This document shows positions 14,646 to 23,922 of a DNA stretch of 34,029 nucleotides, piece by piece. The DNA is from an uncultured Bacteroidales bacterium (GTDB lineage: Bacteria; Bacteroidota; Bacteroidia; Bacteroidales; UBA932). The notes beneath the pieces were generated by a model. The model was not told the origin of the DNA. It saw only the letters and a program-made list of their open reading frames with translations, and ran no database searches. Each line of letters opens with the position of its first letter. Position 1 is the stretch's first letter. The stretch lies in contig ONMJ01000022.1 in the NCBI GenBank assembly GCA_900318955.1, forward strand, positions 1-34,029, written 5' to 3'. The position numbers were made by a program, and so were the translations under genes.

Positions 14646-17111
14646 TTAGAATTTGAAATCTACTAGAATGGGCCTATGGTCTGAAGGATCCCTGAACGAG
14701 GATACGTATTTACTTACTTTCGGGTCAGTCCATCCGTCCATAATAATATAAGCCTCTTCTACTTTGTCCATAAGTGCAGGGGAAGCATAGAGAAAGTCTA
14801 TTCTGGATGTACCTCCGGTAGAAGCGATGAAGTAATCCGGATAGGTTTCGTGGATTACGTCTTTCAGGTCGGTCTTGTTGAGAACTACATCCTGCGTCAG
14901 CAAGAGGGTGTTGCCCTCAGCATATTTATAGTACCAGTTGTCCAGTCGGGAGCGGGAGTTGAGGTCTCCGAGGAGAATCCATTCCCTGCCGGAATATTCA
15001 GGGTTGTTAATAGTCTTCTTGACGATATATTCCATCTCGAATTCCCTATAATAATCGCCTCCGTGTTCCGCCTTGCTGGCTTCACGGGCTGAATCTCCGC
15101 TTACCCCGAATGCGTATGCCTGAGGCCACATATGGCACGTGACAAAGCTAAGTGTGCGTCCTCCCACGGTAATCTCCTGGATAGCGGCTCCGTGAGCGAT
15201 GGGTTTACCGGAAACATCGCTGTCGGTAATCTTCAGAACGGTCTTGATCGGATACTTCGAGGTTATTGATTGAGGATAATTGTCCCTGTCGCCGCCAGTA
15301 GCTGCATAGGTGTGTCCGTAACGGGCTCCGAGTGTTGCCCAGCCTGCGGGAAGGAAGCGCGAAGAGGTGGAAGATTTCGTGTTGTCTTTATAGATGGTTT
15401 CGGATTCGCACCAGACACAGATATCCGGGTCATAAGTTTTTACCCACTTCACGAAGTTGTTGTAGTTGTTGGCCTGGTCTGCCCACATTCCGTTCTGGAT
15501 ATTCCAGTAGAGAACACGAACGGTTCCGGCAGCTTTCTTTGTCCTGTCGGCGACCTTCCTCACTTCGATATTGTCAACATAGAATCCATGGTTCATGCTT
15601 GAGGTCTGGTCCCCCGCAAGATACAGGGAAGTTCCGCCTCCGCCTCTTTCTATGTCCATCACGACGTGATGCCATTTCTTCGCCTCGGCAATGCTCGCAG
15701 GGATGGAAACGCTGGAATGGGGAACTTTGAGGATGGCGTTCGCAGCTTCATATCCGGAATTACTGCTAGTCAAGAAGTAGGGAACCCCGTCTATGGTAAT
15801 AACTTTTTTTATCATTCCGCCACCGATGACGTTGCATAGAAGGTCGTCGTTAATGCCGTTGCAGAAGCAGAAATCGAAGGAAATTCTCATGTCGGCAACT
15901 CCCTCGATGTTACCGAAAGCGGGAGTGCGCATTATGCCCCTTGCGGATCCGGTCGCGGCAACCGCAATGCAGCCCTGGTATTCCTGGCAGCGGAACATGT
16001 ATGTCCAGTCAGTGAGGTAGCGGCTCTTGACATAAGATTCGCTCATCTGGTGCGATGTCCCTACTGTCTTTCCGGAAACATTGTCCCAGACATTGGGCTG
16101 GATAAATCCAGAACCTGCGATGTTGTATGCGACTTTTGTCATGGCATATTCGTACCCGGTGCGGGAAGTGGCTCCGTCGATTCCGACTGTCTCTGAGGAA
16201 GGCGAGTATCCTTTAGAAGCGCTTCCTCCCATTATATCTCCGCCCCAAACGAAGTTGTCGAAGCCCTCATACCAAAGGAGGTCCTCGTCAGGACGGTACT
16301 CGAAGTCGACTGTGAGAGTTTCGCCGGCTTTCAGTTCGGTGGCGGAAACCTTATAGACCATAGCCTTATGGGATGCGTCTACAAGGGTAATTTCAAATCC
16401 TCCGGGATATTCACCGGGGGCAACGATGACCGGGAAACTGCTTCCGGAGGAGAGAGGCGTGCCTGTCCCTGACTTCCCGGTACAGTTCATCACGACAAAG
16501 CCGATTCCTTCGGAGAGCTGAATCCGCTTTTTCGAAGGAATGAATGATCCTTTGCCTGCAAGGTTGGCTCCGGTACTTTTGATTTTAATGGAAATAATTG
16601 AACTTGAACCTTTTGGCTTAACGTCAATTACGGAGAAACCATCTCCGAATTCAAGCTTTCCGCTACCGCTTTCAGCGGAAGCAAAGAGGGGAAATCTCTT
16701 CATGTCCTCGGCAGTCGAACCGACGAATTGGGAAAATGGAATGACGAGGTCAGAGTATGCGGAGGCGCCGTACCATGCCGAAGTCCCTTTCATTTTTAGG
16801 ACGGCATTGTATTGCCCAGCCTTTTCGACATCTGCATAAAACTTCCCGGAAGCGTTTTTTGAGATAGTGACGCTGCTGCCGTTAACTTCGAGATTATACT
16901 GGTTGAATACTTCGGGGGTAATCCCGAGGACCTTTCTTGTCGAGCTGCCTTCCGCCGAGATGTAAAGCCTTTCTACACCTTCTGGAATGGGCGTTTCTTC
17001 TTGCTCTGATGGTTTAGGATTGTCAGGCTTGTTTTTGTCGTTGCATGAGACGACGCATAAATTTAAACACAGCATTAAAAATGCCGTCATGCGTGAAATG
17101 ATGGTTGTCAT
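14646..17111 (-). CDS. Multidomain lipoprotein with C-terminal EEP nuclease/phosphodiesterase domain
   Basis: 821 residues from the Met of MTTIISRM. The ATG ten codons earlier is ruled out because the -7 box lies downstream of it. A lipoprotein signal ends at Cys23 (VVSC), then NDKNKPDNPKPSEQEE. Residues about 45-280 are beta-rich and BACON/immunoglobulin-like. Residues about 290-535 look like a jelly-roll or lectin-like module (LWYEGFDNFVWGG ... HGFYVDNIEVRKV). The EEP fold fills the last 280 residues with intact motifs: YWNIQNG, CESET, CHMWPQ, LLGDLNSRS, SRIDFLYAS and SDHRPI. It resembles the EEP protein at 10292-11173 but adds two N-terminal modules that may hold the substrate. It is transcribed from its own promoter, which lacks the palindrome, so it may be made under other conditions. 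Confidence 0.85.
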   Translation of the reverse strand: MTTIISRMTAFLMLCLNLCVVSCNDKNKPDNPKPSEQEETPIPEGVERLYISAEGSSTRKVLGITPEVFNQYNLEVNGSSVTISKNASGKFYADVEKAGQYNAVLKMKGTSAWYGASAYSDLVIPFSQFVGSTAEDMKRFPLFASAESGSGKLEFGDGFSVIDVKPKGSSSIISIKIKSTGANLAGKGSFIPSKKRIQLSEGIGFVVMNCTGKSGTGTPLSSGSSFPVIVAPGEYPGGFEITLVDASHKAMVYKVSATELKAGETLTVDFEYRPDEDLLWYEGFDNFVWGGDIMGGSASKGYSPSSETVGIDGATSRTGYEYAMTKVAYNIAGSGFIQPNVWDNVSGKTVGTSHQMSESYVKSRYLTDWTYMFRCQEYQGCIAVAATGSARGIMRTPAFGNIEGVADMRISFDFCFCNGINDDLLCNVIGGGMIKKVITIDGVPYFLTSSNSGYEAANAILKVPHSSVSIPASIAEAKKWHHVVMDIERGGGGTSLYLAGDQTSSMNHGFYVDNIEVRKVADRTKKAAGTVRVLYWNIQNGMWADQANNYNNFVKWVKTYDPDICVWCESETIYKDNTKSSTSSRFLPAGWATLGARYGHTYAATGGDRDNYPQSITSKYPIKTVLKITDSDVSGKPIAHGAAIQEITVGGRTLSFVTCHMWPQAYAFGVSGDSAREASKAEHGGDYYREFEMEYIVKKTINNPEYSGREWILLGDLNSRSRLDNWYYKYAEGNTLLLTQDVVLNKTDLKDVIHETYPDYFIASTGGTSRIDFLYASPALMDKVEEAYIIMDGWTDPKVSKYVSSFRDPSDHRPILVDFKF

Positions 17112-17130
17112 GTTATCAATTTGTTCAATA

Positions 17131-17138
17131 CAAAGGTA
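17131..17138 (-). promoter_or_regulatory. -7 box of the large EEP lipoprotein gene
   Basis: TACCTTTG on the minus strand matches TAnnTTTG and lies 19 bases before the chosen start codon. No convincing TTTG is seen 19-21 bases further upstream, so the promoter may be weak or activated. The palindrome of the neighbouring operon is absent. Confidence 0.5.
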
Positions 17139-17195
17139 CAAAAAATGTAATAAACTTGTAATTCCAATTCAACTAATACTATGAAAGAATATTAT

Positions 17196-17203
17196 TATAT
17201 TTG
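17196..17203 (+). promoter_or_regulatory. -7 box of the trxB-bamD-rpoZ-recN operon
   Basis: TATATTTG lies 9 bases before the trxB ATG, so the leader is only a few bases long. It sits in a 17-base stretch (17193-17209, TATTATATTTGCAGATT) that is repeated exactly before bamA (26932-26948). No clear -33 element is seen. Confidence 0.6.
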
Positions 17204-17212
17204 CAGATTGTT

Positions 17213-18145
17213 ATGGAGAAAAAGATAAAATGTCTTATACTGGGTGGCGGCCCTGCTGGATACACAGCTGCCATCTATGCCTCCAGGGCCAATCTCGCTC
17301 CCGTACTCTACGAGGGGATGGAGCCCGGCGGCCAGTTGACGACAACGACCGTCGTTGAGAACTTCCCCGGATTCGAAAGGGGAGTAGACGCGGCTACCCT
17401 TATGGCTTCCATGAGGGCACAGGCAGCATCGTTTGGAGCGGACATCAGGAGCGGTGCAGCTATCGCTGCAGATCTCTCCAAAAGGCCTTTCAAAATTACT
17501 CTTGACGGAGGTGAAGTAATTGAAGCTGAGACTCTTATTATAGCGACAGGAGCGACGGCCAAATACCTTGGACTGCCTTCCGAGGAGAAGTATCGCGGCG
17601 GCGGTGTTTCCGCATGCGCGACCTGCGACGGATTCTTTTACAGGAAAAAGACTGTGGCAGTTGTCGGAGGAGGCGATACTGCCTGCGAAGAGGCCCTCTA
17701 TCTTGCAGGTCTTTGCAAAAAAGTCTATATGATTGTACGTCGCGATGTGTTCCGCGCCTCAAAAGCGATGCAGAAAAAAGTATTCGATACGGAGAATATC
17801 GAAGTCCTTTGGAACTGCAATACCCGCGAAGTCCTCGGCGACGGATTTTCCGTTACGGGAGCTCGTCTTGAGAGAAAGGATGGCAAGGTCTTTGATATTG
17901 AAATCGACGGATTTTTCCTCGCCATAGGTCATCATCCCAATTCCGAGATGTTTGCCGGTCAACTTGAGATTGATGAAAACGGATATATAGTCACGGGAGC
18001 CAAGACCTCTGAGACATCTGTAGAAGGTGTTTTCGCGGCAGGAGACGTCCAGGATCCGCTCTATCGCCAGGCAGTGACTGCTGCTGCATCAGGCTGCAAG
18101 GCCGCCCGCGATGCGGAGAGGTTCCTTATCGAGCACAAGAACTAA
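17213..18145 (+). CDS. trxB: Thioredoxin reductase
   Basis: 310 residues from the Met of MEKKIK; the earlier in-frame TTG at 17201 lies inside the -7 box and is rejected. An N-terminal FAD-binding motif (GGGPAGYTAA), the redox-active pair Cys135-Cys138 (SACATCDGFFY), a NADPH-binding motif (VVGGGDTACEEA) and the C-terminal FAD motif (VEGVFAAGDVQD) are all present, and the length is normal. It passes electrons from NADPH through FAD to thioredoxin in the cytoplasm. It is the first gene of a rightward unit with bamD 7 bases behind. Confidence 0.95.
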   Translation: MEKKIKCLILGGGPAGYTAAIYASRANLAPVLYEGMEPGGQLTTTTVVENFPGFERGVDAATLMASMRAQAASFGADIRSGAAIAADLSKRPFKITLDGGEVIEAETLIIATGATAKYLGLPSEEKYRGGGVSACATCDGFFYRKKTVAVVGGGDTACEEALYLAGLCKKVYMIVRRDVFRASKAMQKKVFDTENIEVLWNCNTREVLGDGFSVTGARLERKDGKVFDIEIDGFFLAIGHHPNSEMFAGQLEIDENGYIVTGAKTSETSVEGVFAAGDVQDPLYRQAVTAAASGCKAARDAERFLIEHKN

Positions 18146-18152
18146 GGTTTTT

Positions 18153-19073
18153 ATGATGAAATATACTTTCAAATCCCTGATTCTAACGGCGGCGGCGATG
18201 CTCGCCATTATGGGATGCAAGTCTCAGTATGAGACACTTCTTAACAGTAACGACGTTGATGCCAAGTATGCGGCGGCGTTTGATTTTTTCAATCAGAAAA
18301 AGTATTCCAAGGCAGCTCAGCTCTTTGAGAGCTTGTCCGTCCTGACCAATGGTACCGAGAGGGACGACACTGTCCAGTACTACTGGGGACTGAGTAACTA
18401 TCGTTACAAGGATTACTATACAGCTGAGACCAACTTTACAAAATTCCTCGAGAACTTCCCGAGAAGTCCCTTCGCAGAGGATGCCAGGTTCCTTCGTCTG
18501 GATTGTATGTATAGGAGTACCTATCGCTATGAGCTCGATCAGACCCCGACCTATGCCTGCCTGCAGGCGATTGCCGAGTACATGACCGAGTACCCCGGAG
18601 AAAATCCTCATATGGAGGCCTGCCGTAAGATGGCAGACGATCTCAATGAGAGACTTGACCGCAAGGCCTATGAGAACGCGAAGCTCTACTATAGAATGGA
18701 GGATTATCTGGCCTCAAGAGTTGCTTTCAAAAATGTGCTAAAGGATGATGCTGACAATATTTATAGGGAAGATATTCTCTATTATACCGCAATGTCATCA
18801 TACCACTATGCGCGCCTAAGTGTAAAGGAAAAGCAGAAGGAAAGATATCTTACTTTCGTCGATGACTATCTCAATTTCATCGGCGAGCTCCCCGAGTCCA
18901 AATACCGCAGGGAGCTTGATGTTATGTACAAGCGTGCCCAGAGGGCTCTCGGCCGTTATACCGGTACTGAGGAAGAACTTAATGAGAAGGAGAAAGACTT
19001 CGCCCGCGAGCGCAAGATGATGGAAAAGGAGGAAAGTAAGAAAAATGAAACCTCCGCAGCAAAAGCGAAGTAA
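18153..19073 (+). CDS. bamD: Outer-membrane assembly lipoprotein BamD
   Basis: 306 residues. The start (MMKYTF) follows an AAGG ribosome site; an earlier in-frame ATG inside trxB is rejected. A lipoprotein signal ends at Cys22 (IMGC), and the rest is tetratricopeptide-like helices (AAFDFFNQKKYSKAAQLFE; YYWGLSNYRYKDYYTAETNF; NFPRSPFAEDARF), the pattern of BamD/YfiO proteins. The last 40 residues are highly charged (Lys/Glu), as often seen in this phylum. BamD works with BamA, encoded at 26960-29551, to insert outer-membrane barrel proteins such as the SusC protein in this window. Confidence 0.9.
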   Translation: MMKYTFKSLILTAAAMLAIMGCKSQYETLLNSNDVDAKYAAAFDFFNQKKYSKAAQLFESLSVLTNGTERDDTVQYYWGLSNYRYKDYYTAETNFTKFLENFPRSPFAEDARFLRLDCMYRSTYRYELDQTPTYACLQAIAEYMTEYPGENPHMEACRKMADDLNERLDRKAYENAKLYYRMEDYLASRVAFKNVLKDDADNIYREDILYYTAMSSYHYARLSVKEKQKERYLTFVDDYLNFIGELPESKYRRELDVMYKRAQRALGRYTGTEEELNEKEKDFARERKMMEKEESKKNETSAAKAK

Positions 19074-19104
19074 TTATTAATGGATAACAAAGTAAAAAGA
19101 AATA

Positions 19105-19428
19105 ATGGAAAAGAAGAAAATTCCCTCAAATACCATTACAAGGGATGTTAAGTATTTGGCAGCGCCGACAGGCAACATCTATGAATCAGTAGTTATCATG
19201 TATAAAAGGGCCAATCAGATTGCCGCTGCAGAGAAAAAGGAGCTTACACGCAAACTCGAAGACTGCCGCAATGAGCGCGACACTATGGAAGAGGTTTTCG
19301 AGAACGAGGAGCAGATAGAAATATCGAAGTACTATGAGAGGCAGCCGAAGCCGGATCTCGTTGCGATTGCCGAGTTCGAAGCCGGTGAGCTTGAATACAG
19401 GAGAGCCGGAGGCTCCAAATCCGAATAA
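19105..19428 (+). CDS. rpoZ: RNA polymerase omega (Rpb6-type) subunit
   Basis: 107 residues. The opening MEKKKIPSNTITRDVKYLA and the helix NIYESVVIMYKRANQIAAAEKKEL match the Bacteroidota omega/Rpb6 family, which is longer than the E. coli omega. It stabilises the beta-prime subunit of RNA polymerase. It sits between bamD (31 bases before) and recN (3 bases after). The C-terminal acidic region (ENEEQIEISKYYE) is usual for the family. Confidence 0.88.
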   Translation: MEKKKIPSNTITRDVKYLAAPTGNIYESVVIMYKRANQIAAAEKKELTRKLEDCRNERDTMEEVFENEEQIEISKYYERQPKPDLVAIAEFEAGELEYRRAGGSKSE

Positions 19429-19431
19429 AGG

Positions 19432-21081
19432 ATGCTATCCGTCCTTCACGTCGAGAATTATGTTCTGATAGACTCTCTGGACATCCATTTCCCGGAGGGT
19501 CTAATCATTATTACAGGGCAGACCGGCGCCGGGAAGTCGATTCTTCTGGGCGCTCTTTCTCTGGTTCTGGGCTCGCGCTCTGACTCTTCAGTGATTGGAG
19601 ATCATGGTGAGAATTGCGTTGTTGAGGCAGAATTCGATGTTGAAGAAGACGATACCCTAAGGGATGTTTTCAACGGTAATGACCTCGAGTGGGATGGCGG
19701 TCACATAATTATCAGGCGTACTCTCTCAAGGTCCGGAAGGTCCAGGGCTTTTGTCAATGATTCCCCGGTCCCTCTTGTCGTTCTCCAGGAACTCTCTTCG
19801 AGGCTTGTGGATATCCACTCCCAGCATGATACCCGCCTGCTTTCTGACAGGCGATACCAGATGGGAATCCTCGATTATTACGCGGGCAATACGGAGCTCC
19901 TGAGAGATTGCAGGGCTTCTTGGGATAAGCTTTCTTCCTTAAGGAAGAGTCTCTCTGAGGCTAAGGATGATCTCGAAAAGTCGAAAGCGGAAAAAGATTA
20001 TACAGAGAGCCGGTTCAATGAACTTGATGCAGCTCATTTAGTGGAAGGAGAGCTCGAATCGCTCGAGGAGGAAGAGAAAAAGCTTTCCAACGCAGAAGAT
20101 ATTAAAATGGGCCTGGGGACTATTGCAGAAGGGTTTTCTCCTTCGGAAGAGGGCCGTCCTTCCATTGACTCGCTGATCAAGGAGTCGGTCAAGACTCTCA
20201 ATAGGCTTTCCCGCTTTATCCCTTCTCTCGAGACGCTTTCTTCCCGTCTTGAGTCATCCCGTCTCGAAATTGACGATATAATCGACGAAATTGTCCGTAC
20301 AGACTCGGAAATCGAGCTCTCAGAGGCTCGCCTTCAGATGGTCTCCGAGAGAATATCCTTCTTGTACTCGCTCATGAAAAAGCATTCCTGCTCTACTGTG
20401 GGAGAGCTTATAGAGCTTCGGGATTCCCTTTCGGATAAGCTTTTCGACAGCGCCTCTCTCGAGGAAAGGATAGCGTCTCTTGAAAAGAGCCTTTCCGCTG
20501 CCCGGAAAGAATATGATTCTTTGGCAGGGGCCCTTGATTCATCGAGACGTAAAGCCGCCGGTGGCTTTGCAGAGGCAGTAGGTGATTCCCTTGAATTCCT
20601 CGAGCTTGAGAAAGCTGTTTTCCTTGTGGAAGTCGGTGATGCTCCAGAAGGACCTTCCGGCCGAAATAGCGTGACATTCATGTTCTCATCAACAGGAAAG
20701 GCCCCTCTCGAACTTTCGAAATGCGCATCCGGAGGCGAAATGTCCCGGATCATGCTTAGCCTCAAGGCTATGCTTGCCCGATATACTGATATGCCCTCTC
20801 TTGTCTTCGATGAGATCGATTCCGGAGTTTCCGGAAGTGCTGCGGACAAGATGGGGTCCATGATCTGCCGGATGGGGGAGAATATGCAGGTCTTCGCAAT
20901 CACCCATCTTCCTCAGGTCGCAGCCAAGGGCAATGCCCATTATCTAGTGTCCAAGAGCGGAGACGTCTCTTCCATCAGCCGCATTGACGGCGAAGAAAGG
21001 GTTATGGAGATAGCAAGAATGTTAAGCGGCTCCTCAATCTCGGAAGCCGCTATTCAAAATGCCAAAACTCTTCTGGGATAA
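19432..21081 (+). CDS. recN: DNA repair ATPase RecN
   Basis: 549 residues, normal for RecN, an SMC-like protein acting on double-strand breaks. Walker A is GQTGAGKS at residues 29-36, directly after the typical opening MLSVLHVENYVLIDSLDIHF. Two coiled-coil arms (about 150-230 and 260-370) follow. The C-terminal ATPase half has the signature ASGGEMSRIMLSLKAML, Walker B LVFDEIDSGVSG and the HLPQVAA motif. It is the last gene of the trxB unit and ends 6 bases from the stop of the convergent gene at 21088, with no clear terminator between them. Confidence 0.95.
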   Translation: MLSVLHVENYVLIDSLDIHFPEGLIIITGQTGAGKSILLGALSLVLGSRSDSSVIGDHGENCVVEAEFDVEEDDTLRDVFNGNDLEWDGGHIIIRRTLSRSGRSRAFVNDSPVPLVVLQELSSRLVDIHSQHDTRLLSDRRYQMGILDYYAGNTELLRDCRASWDKLSSLRKSLSEAKDDLEKSKAEKDYTESRFNELDAAHLVEGELESLEEEEKKLSNAEDIKMGLGTIAEGFSPSEEGRPSIDSLIKESVKTLNRLSRFIPSLETLSSRLESSRLEIDDIIDEIVRTDSEIELSEARLQMVSERISFLYSLMKKHSCSTVGELIELRDSLSDKLFDSASLEERIASLEKSLSAARKEYDSLAGALDSSRRKAAGGFAEAVGDSLEFLELEKAVFLVEVGDAPEGPSGRNSVTFMFSSTGKAPLELSKCASGGEMSRIMLSLKAMLARYTDMPSLVFDEIDSGVSGSAADKMGSMICRMGENMQVFAITHLPQVAAKGNAHYLVSKSGDVSSISRIDGEERVMEIARMLSGSSISEAAIQNAKTLLG

Positions 21082-21087
21082 TAGTTC

Positions 21088-22791
21088 CTAGTTGACCATT
21101 ACAGTTCTGAAGTCCTTTCCGTAGACTATGCGTCGGACTGCGGTATTTTTGTGTCCCGAGAATTTGAAATCCGTATGAAGCCCTTTGGCGGTAGTGCCCT
21201 CGAGCAGGTATTTCCAGCCTCCTCCGTACTTGGAGACTATATTTATGAAATACATAGCTGTGTCATAGCCCTGGAAGGCGAATTGATTGGGTTCTGTGCC
21301 ATAAAGCGCCCTGTAAGCGAGTAGGAATTTCTGCACATCCTTGCGGCTGTAGTCGACAAAGTAGGATGAGACCACATGGAGTTCTGTCTTGTGGAAGGCG
21401 TCAGGATCTATATCGAAATTACGAGCTCGAGAAGGGGCATAAAGGACCACATTGTATCCCTTATTGACCATGATTCCGGCGCTTCTCGTGGCATCATTCA
21501 TAAACTCCTGTCTGTCGGAAGCGACTATGATTCTGTTGATTCCGGTTTTCGTCATCTTCTGGGTAAGCCTTGAAGGAATGCCGGTACCTTCGCTCAGAGA
21601 GTATGTTATTGTCGAATGACTGATTCCATTTTCCATAAGGGCTCTTACCATTCCTTCTCCGGCTGAGCTAGCCTTCCCTTTTTCATTGAGGACGATTATA
21701 ACATCTTCAGGGTTCTTGTCCTTTTGGATCCATGAAGCCAGGTCGCTGAACTGGGCCTCAGATGGACTCGGAGCCTGAATGACATTTATAAGAGTGTCGG
21801 CCATAGGGGCGGCTTTCGGGTCGAGAGGGGAAATAATAGGGATCTTTCCGTCAGTTAGGGAGTAGACCTTTTTAATATCGGCGGCTGCGACAGGACCAAG
21901 AATGAAATCGCACTTTTCAAGGGAAGATTTCGAGGGTAGTCCTTTCGAGACATCGTAGACATCCAGTTCAGTTCCGATACCCTTCTCTTCCATGTCCTTG
22001 ACGGCCATGAGGACGCCTGCATAGAAGTCCATATTGGTATCATTGACCTTGCCTGAGGCTCCAAGGGGAAGAAGGAGGGCGGCCTGGACTGTCTGTTTGC
22101 TGGTGAAAGTCACCTGCTCAGGGATAGTTTCCTCTACTTTTTCTTCTTCTTGGACCGGCGGAGTTACAATCTCCTCTTCCGGCTCGACCTTAGGCTTTTC
22201 TTCGATTACCGGAGGCTCCTGAGTCTCCTCTTTGGTAGAATATGCTGACCTGTCGAAAGGCTTGAGAGGTATTCTTAGTACCTGCTTTCTTGTGACTTTC
22301 TTTGAAGGAAGACGGTTATAGAGAACTATATCGTCAGCAGAAACGCCGTATTTGTTGGCGATCATGTTGAGGTCCTCATACCATTTGACGATATGCTCAG
22401 TGTACTCCGGAGTGTTAACCTCTTCTTGCTGGCTGTTTACTGAAGGAGTGGGTGCAGCAGTGCCTGAAGGGGCCTTTTTAGTTGTCTCTTCTTCCAGAAG
22501 GTCCTGATTCTTAATAGGTATGAGAAGAATAGAGTTCTTCTGGAGTCCCTTGTCAATAAGGGAAGGGTTGGCCGCATAGAGATCGTCCACTGTTACCCCA
22601 TAGGCTTTCGATATCGAGAACAGTGTCTGCTTCTCGAGAACTACATGGGAATAATACAGTTTTCCGCTGAGTTTGACTTTCTCCTTCGAGACAGTGACCG
22701 GAGTAGGAACGTAGTCCTGTGCGTAAAGTGCAGGCGCTCCGGCAGTCATGAGGCAAATTGCCGTCAGGATTATGGCTTTTCTCATTTTCAT
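21088..22791 (-). CDS. LysM-repeat protein with periplasmic-binding-protein-like C-terminal domain
   Basis: 567 residues. A signal peptide (ending near ALYAQ) is followed by two LysM-like repeats (about 46-92 with HVVLEKQTLFSISKAYGV, and about 131-178 with HIVKWYEDLNMIANKYGV). A Pro/Glu-rich linker (about 183-228) leads to a type I periplasmic-binding fold (about 232-567; QAALLLPLG, FAFQGYDTAMYF region). LysM binds peptidoglycan. The C-terminal fold is that of branched-chain amino-acid-binding proteins and also of LpoA, an activator of a peptidoglycan synthase, so a cell-wall regulatory role is possible but unproven. It is the last of three minus-strand genes with a glycosyltransferase 12 bases before it. 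Confidence 0.8.
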   Translation of the reverse strand: MKMRKAIILTAICLMTAGAPALYAQDYVPTPVTVSKEKVKLSGKLYYSHVVLEKQTLFSISKAYGVTVDDLYAANPSLIDKGLQKNSILLIPIKNQDLLEEETTKKAPSGTAAPTPSVNSQQEEVNTPEYTEHIVKWYEDLNMIANKYGVSADDIVLYNRLPSKKVTRKQVLRIPLKPFDRSAYSTKEETQEPPVIEEKPKVEPEEEIVTPPVQEEEKVEETIPEQVTFTSKQTVQAALLLPLGASGKVNDTNMDFYAGVLMAVKDMEEKGIGTELDVYDVSKGLPSKSSLEKCDFILGPVAAADIKKVYSLTDGKIPIISPLDPKAAPMADTLINVIQAPSPSEAQFSDLASWIQKDKNPEDVIIVLNEKGKASSAGEGMVRALMENGISHSTITYSLSEGTGIPSRLTQKMTKTGINRIIVASDRQEFMNDATRSAGIMVNKGYNVVLYAPSRARNFDIDPDAFHKTELHVVSSYFVDYSRKDVQKFLLAYRALYGTEPNQFAFQGYDTAMYFINIVSKYGGGWKYLLEGTTAKGLHTDFKFSGHKNTAVRRIVYGKDFRTVMVN

Positions 22792-22803
22792 GGTCTTTCG
22801 GAA

Positions 22804-23919
22804 TTATAGTGTAGCGGCAAAGCCGGTCAGCTCCGAGCAAAATCTCTCCCACGAAAGGCGCTCTTTTTCAGAACGGATGGAAGCGATGCAGTGCTCCCTT
22901 ATGTTATCATCGGAGAAATAGCGGAGTATTTCAGCGCGGATAGAGGCTGGGTCTGCCTTTTGGGCGACGATTCCTGTCCCGCGGTCTCCTATAGTGCTTT
23001 TGAGTCCACCTACGTCAGTGACGATCATCGGGACTTCGAAATGGTATGATACTGAACTGATTCCGCTCTGCGTTGCGCTCCGGTATGGGAGGACAGTGAC
23101 ATCTGCGGCAGAGAAGAATTTTCGGACCTCCGAGTCTTTGATATAATTGGGAAAGACTTTGATTCTGTCTTTCCCGGGGAGTGAATCAATTATAGACTGG
23201 TACTTTTCGAATGAGCCGTAAGGCTCTCCTGCGACGATAAGCTGATAGTCTTCCGGAAGGTCCCTGAAGGCTTCCAAAAGAATGTCCAGACCCTTGTAGG
23301 AGCGGATTAGTCCAAAAAAGAGGAGATTCTTCTTCCCGTGCTCCAGTCCCAGGAGGTTCTCTGCTTCCTCCCTCGGGAGTTTCTCCCCGAAATGGGAATA
23401 TAGCGGGTGAGGAAGCAGGACATGCTTTGCATCCGGCTTAAGAGCGAGAAGATCGGCAGTAACACTGTCCGACATCGTTACAAAGCCGTCGACCCCGCCG
23501 AGGAAATACTTAGTCAGGGGCTTATCGAAGAACCTCTGTTCATGCGGGATTACATTGTCGAGCACGGAAACGCTCTTACATCCGACATGGCGGGCAATAT
23601 ATCCGAGGGAAGGGGCGAACCAGGACATCCAGTATTTCATAACCAGAAGATCCGGCTTCCACTCCCTGATAGCCCTTGCCGTCTTTCCGTATGTAAAAGG
23701 ATTGGCCGTATCCAGCAGAGATACGCTCTCTACAGGTACGGCCTCGTCGTCAGGAGTCACGTACTGCGTTTTTCCGGGGAAGAGGATTCCGGGGTATTGC
23801 CTTTTGAAATTGAATGCCCTGACATCATGCTTTTTGCCCAGCTCGTTCAGCATACTGGCATTGAACTGGGAGATGCCGCCCCTTAGCGGATAAAAACTTG
23901 ACAGTAACGCGATTTTCAC
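22804..23919 (-). CDS. Glycosyltransferase, GT4-like (GT-B fold)
   Basis: 371 residues with no signal peptide, so cytoplasmic or membrane-associated. The N-terminal half starts MKIALLSSFYPLRGGISQFNA, the donor/acceptor pattern of GT4 enzymes. The C-terminal half has LLFFGLIRSYKGLDILLEAF, the glycine-rich turn with the basic residue that contacts the sugar nucleotide, then DVTVLPYRSATQSGISSVSYHFEVPMIVTDVGG, where the E-x7-E motif is expected but poorly kept. The sugar and acceptor are unknown. It starts 3 bases after the Skp-like gene, so the two are co-transcribed, pointing to envelope work. Confidence 0.85.
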   Translation of the reverse strand: MKIALLSSFYPLRGGISQFNASMLNELGKKHDVRAFNFKRQYPGILFPGKTQYVTPDDEAVPVESVSLLDTANPFTYGKTARAIREWKPDLLVMKYWMSWFAPSLGYIARHVGCKSVSVLDNVIPHEQRFFDKPLTKYFLGGVDGFVTMSDSVTADLLALKPDAKHVLLPHPLYSHFGEKLPREEAENLLGLEHGKKNLLFFGLIRSYKGLDILLEAFRDLPEDYQLIVAGEPYGSFEKYQSIIDSLPGKDRIKVFPNYIKDSEVRKFFSAADVTVLPYRSATQSGISSVSYHFEVPMIVTDVGGLKSTIGDRGTGIVAQKADPASIRAEILRYFSDDNIREHCIASIRSEKERLSWERFCSELTGFAATL

Positions 23920-23922
23920 GGA

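Noticed and set aside
17112-17141. Upstream ATG at 17141 as the start of the large EEP gene
   Set aside because: It lies upstream of the -7 box at 17131-17138, so it would not be transcribed from that promoter, and it places ten unneeded residues before the signal peptide.
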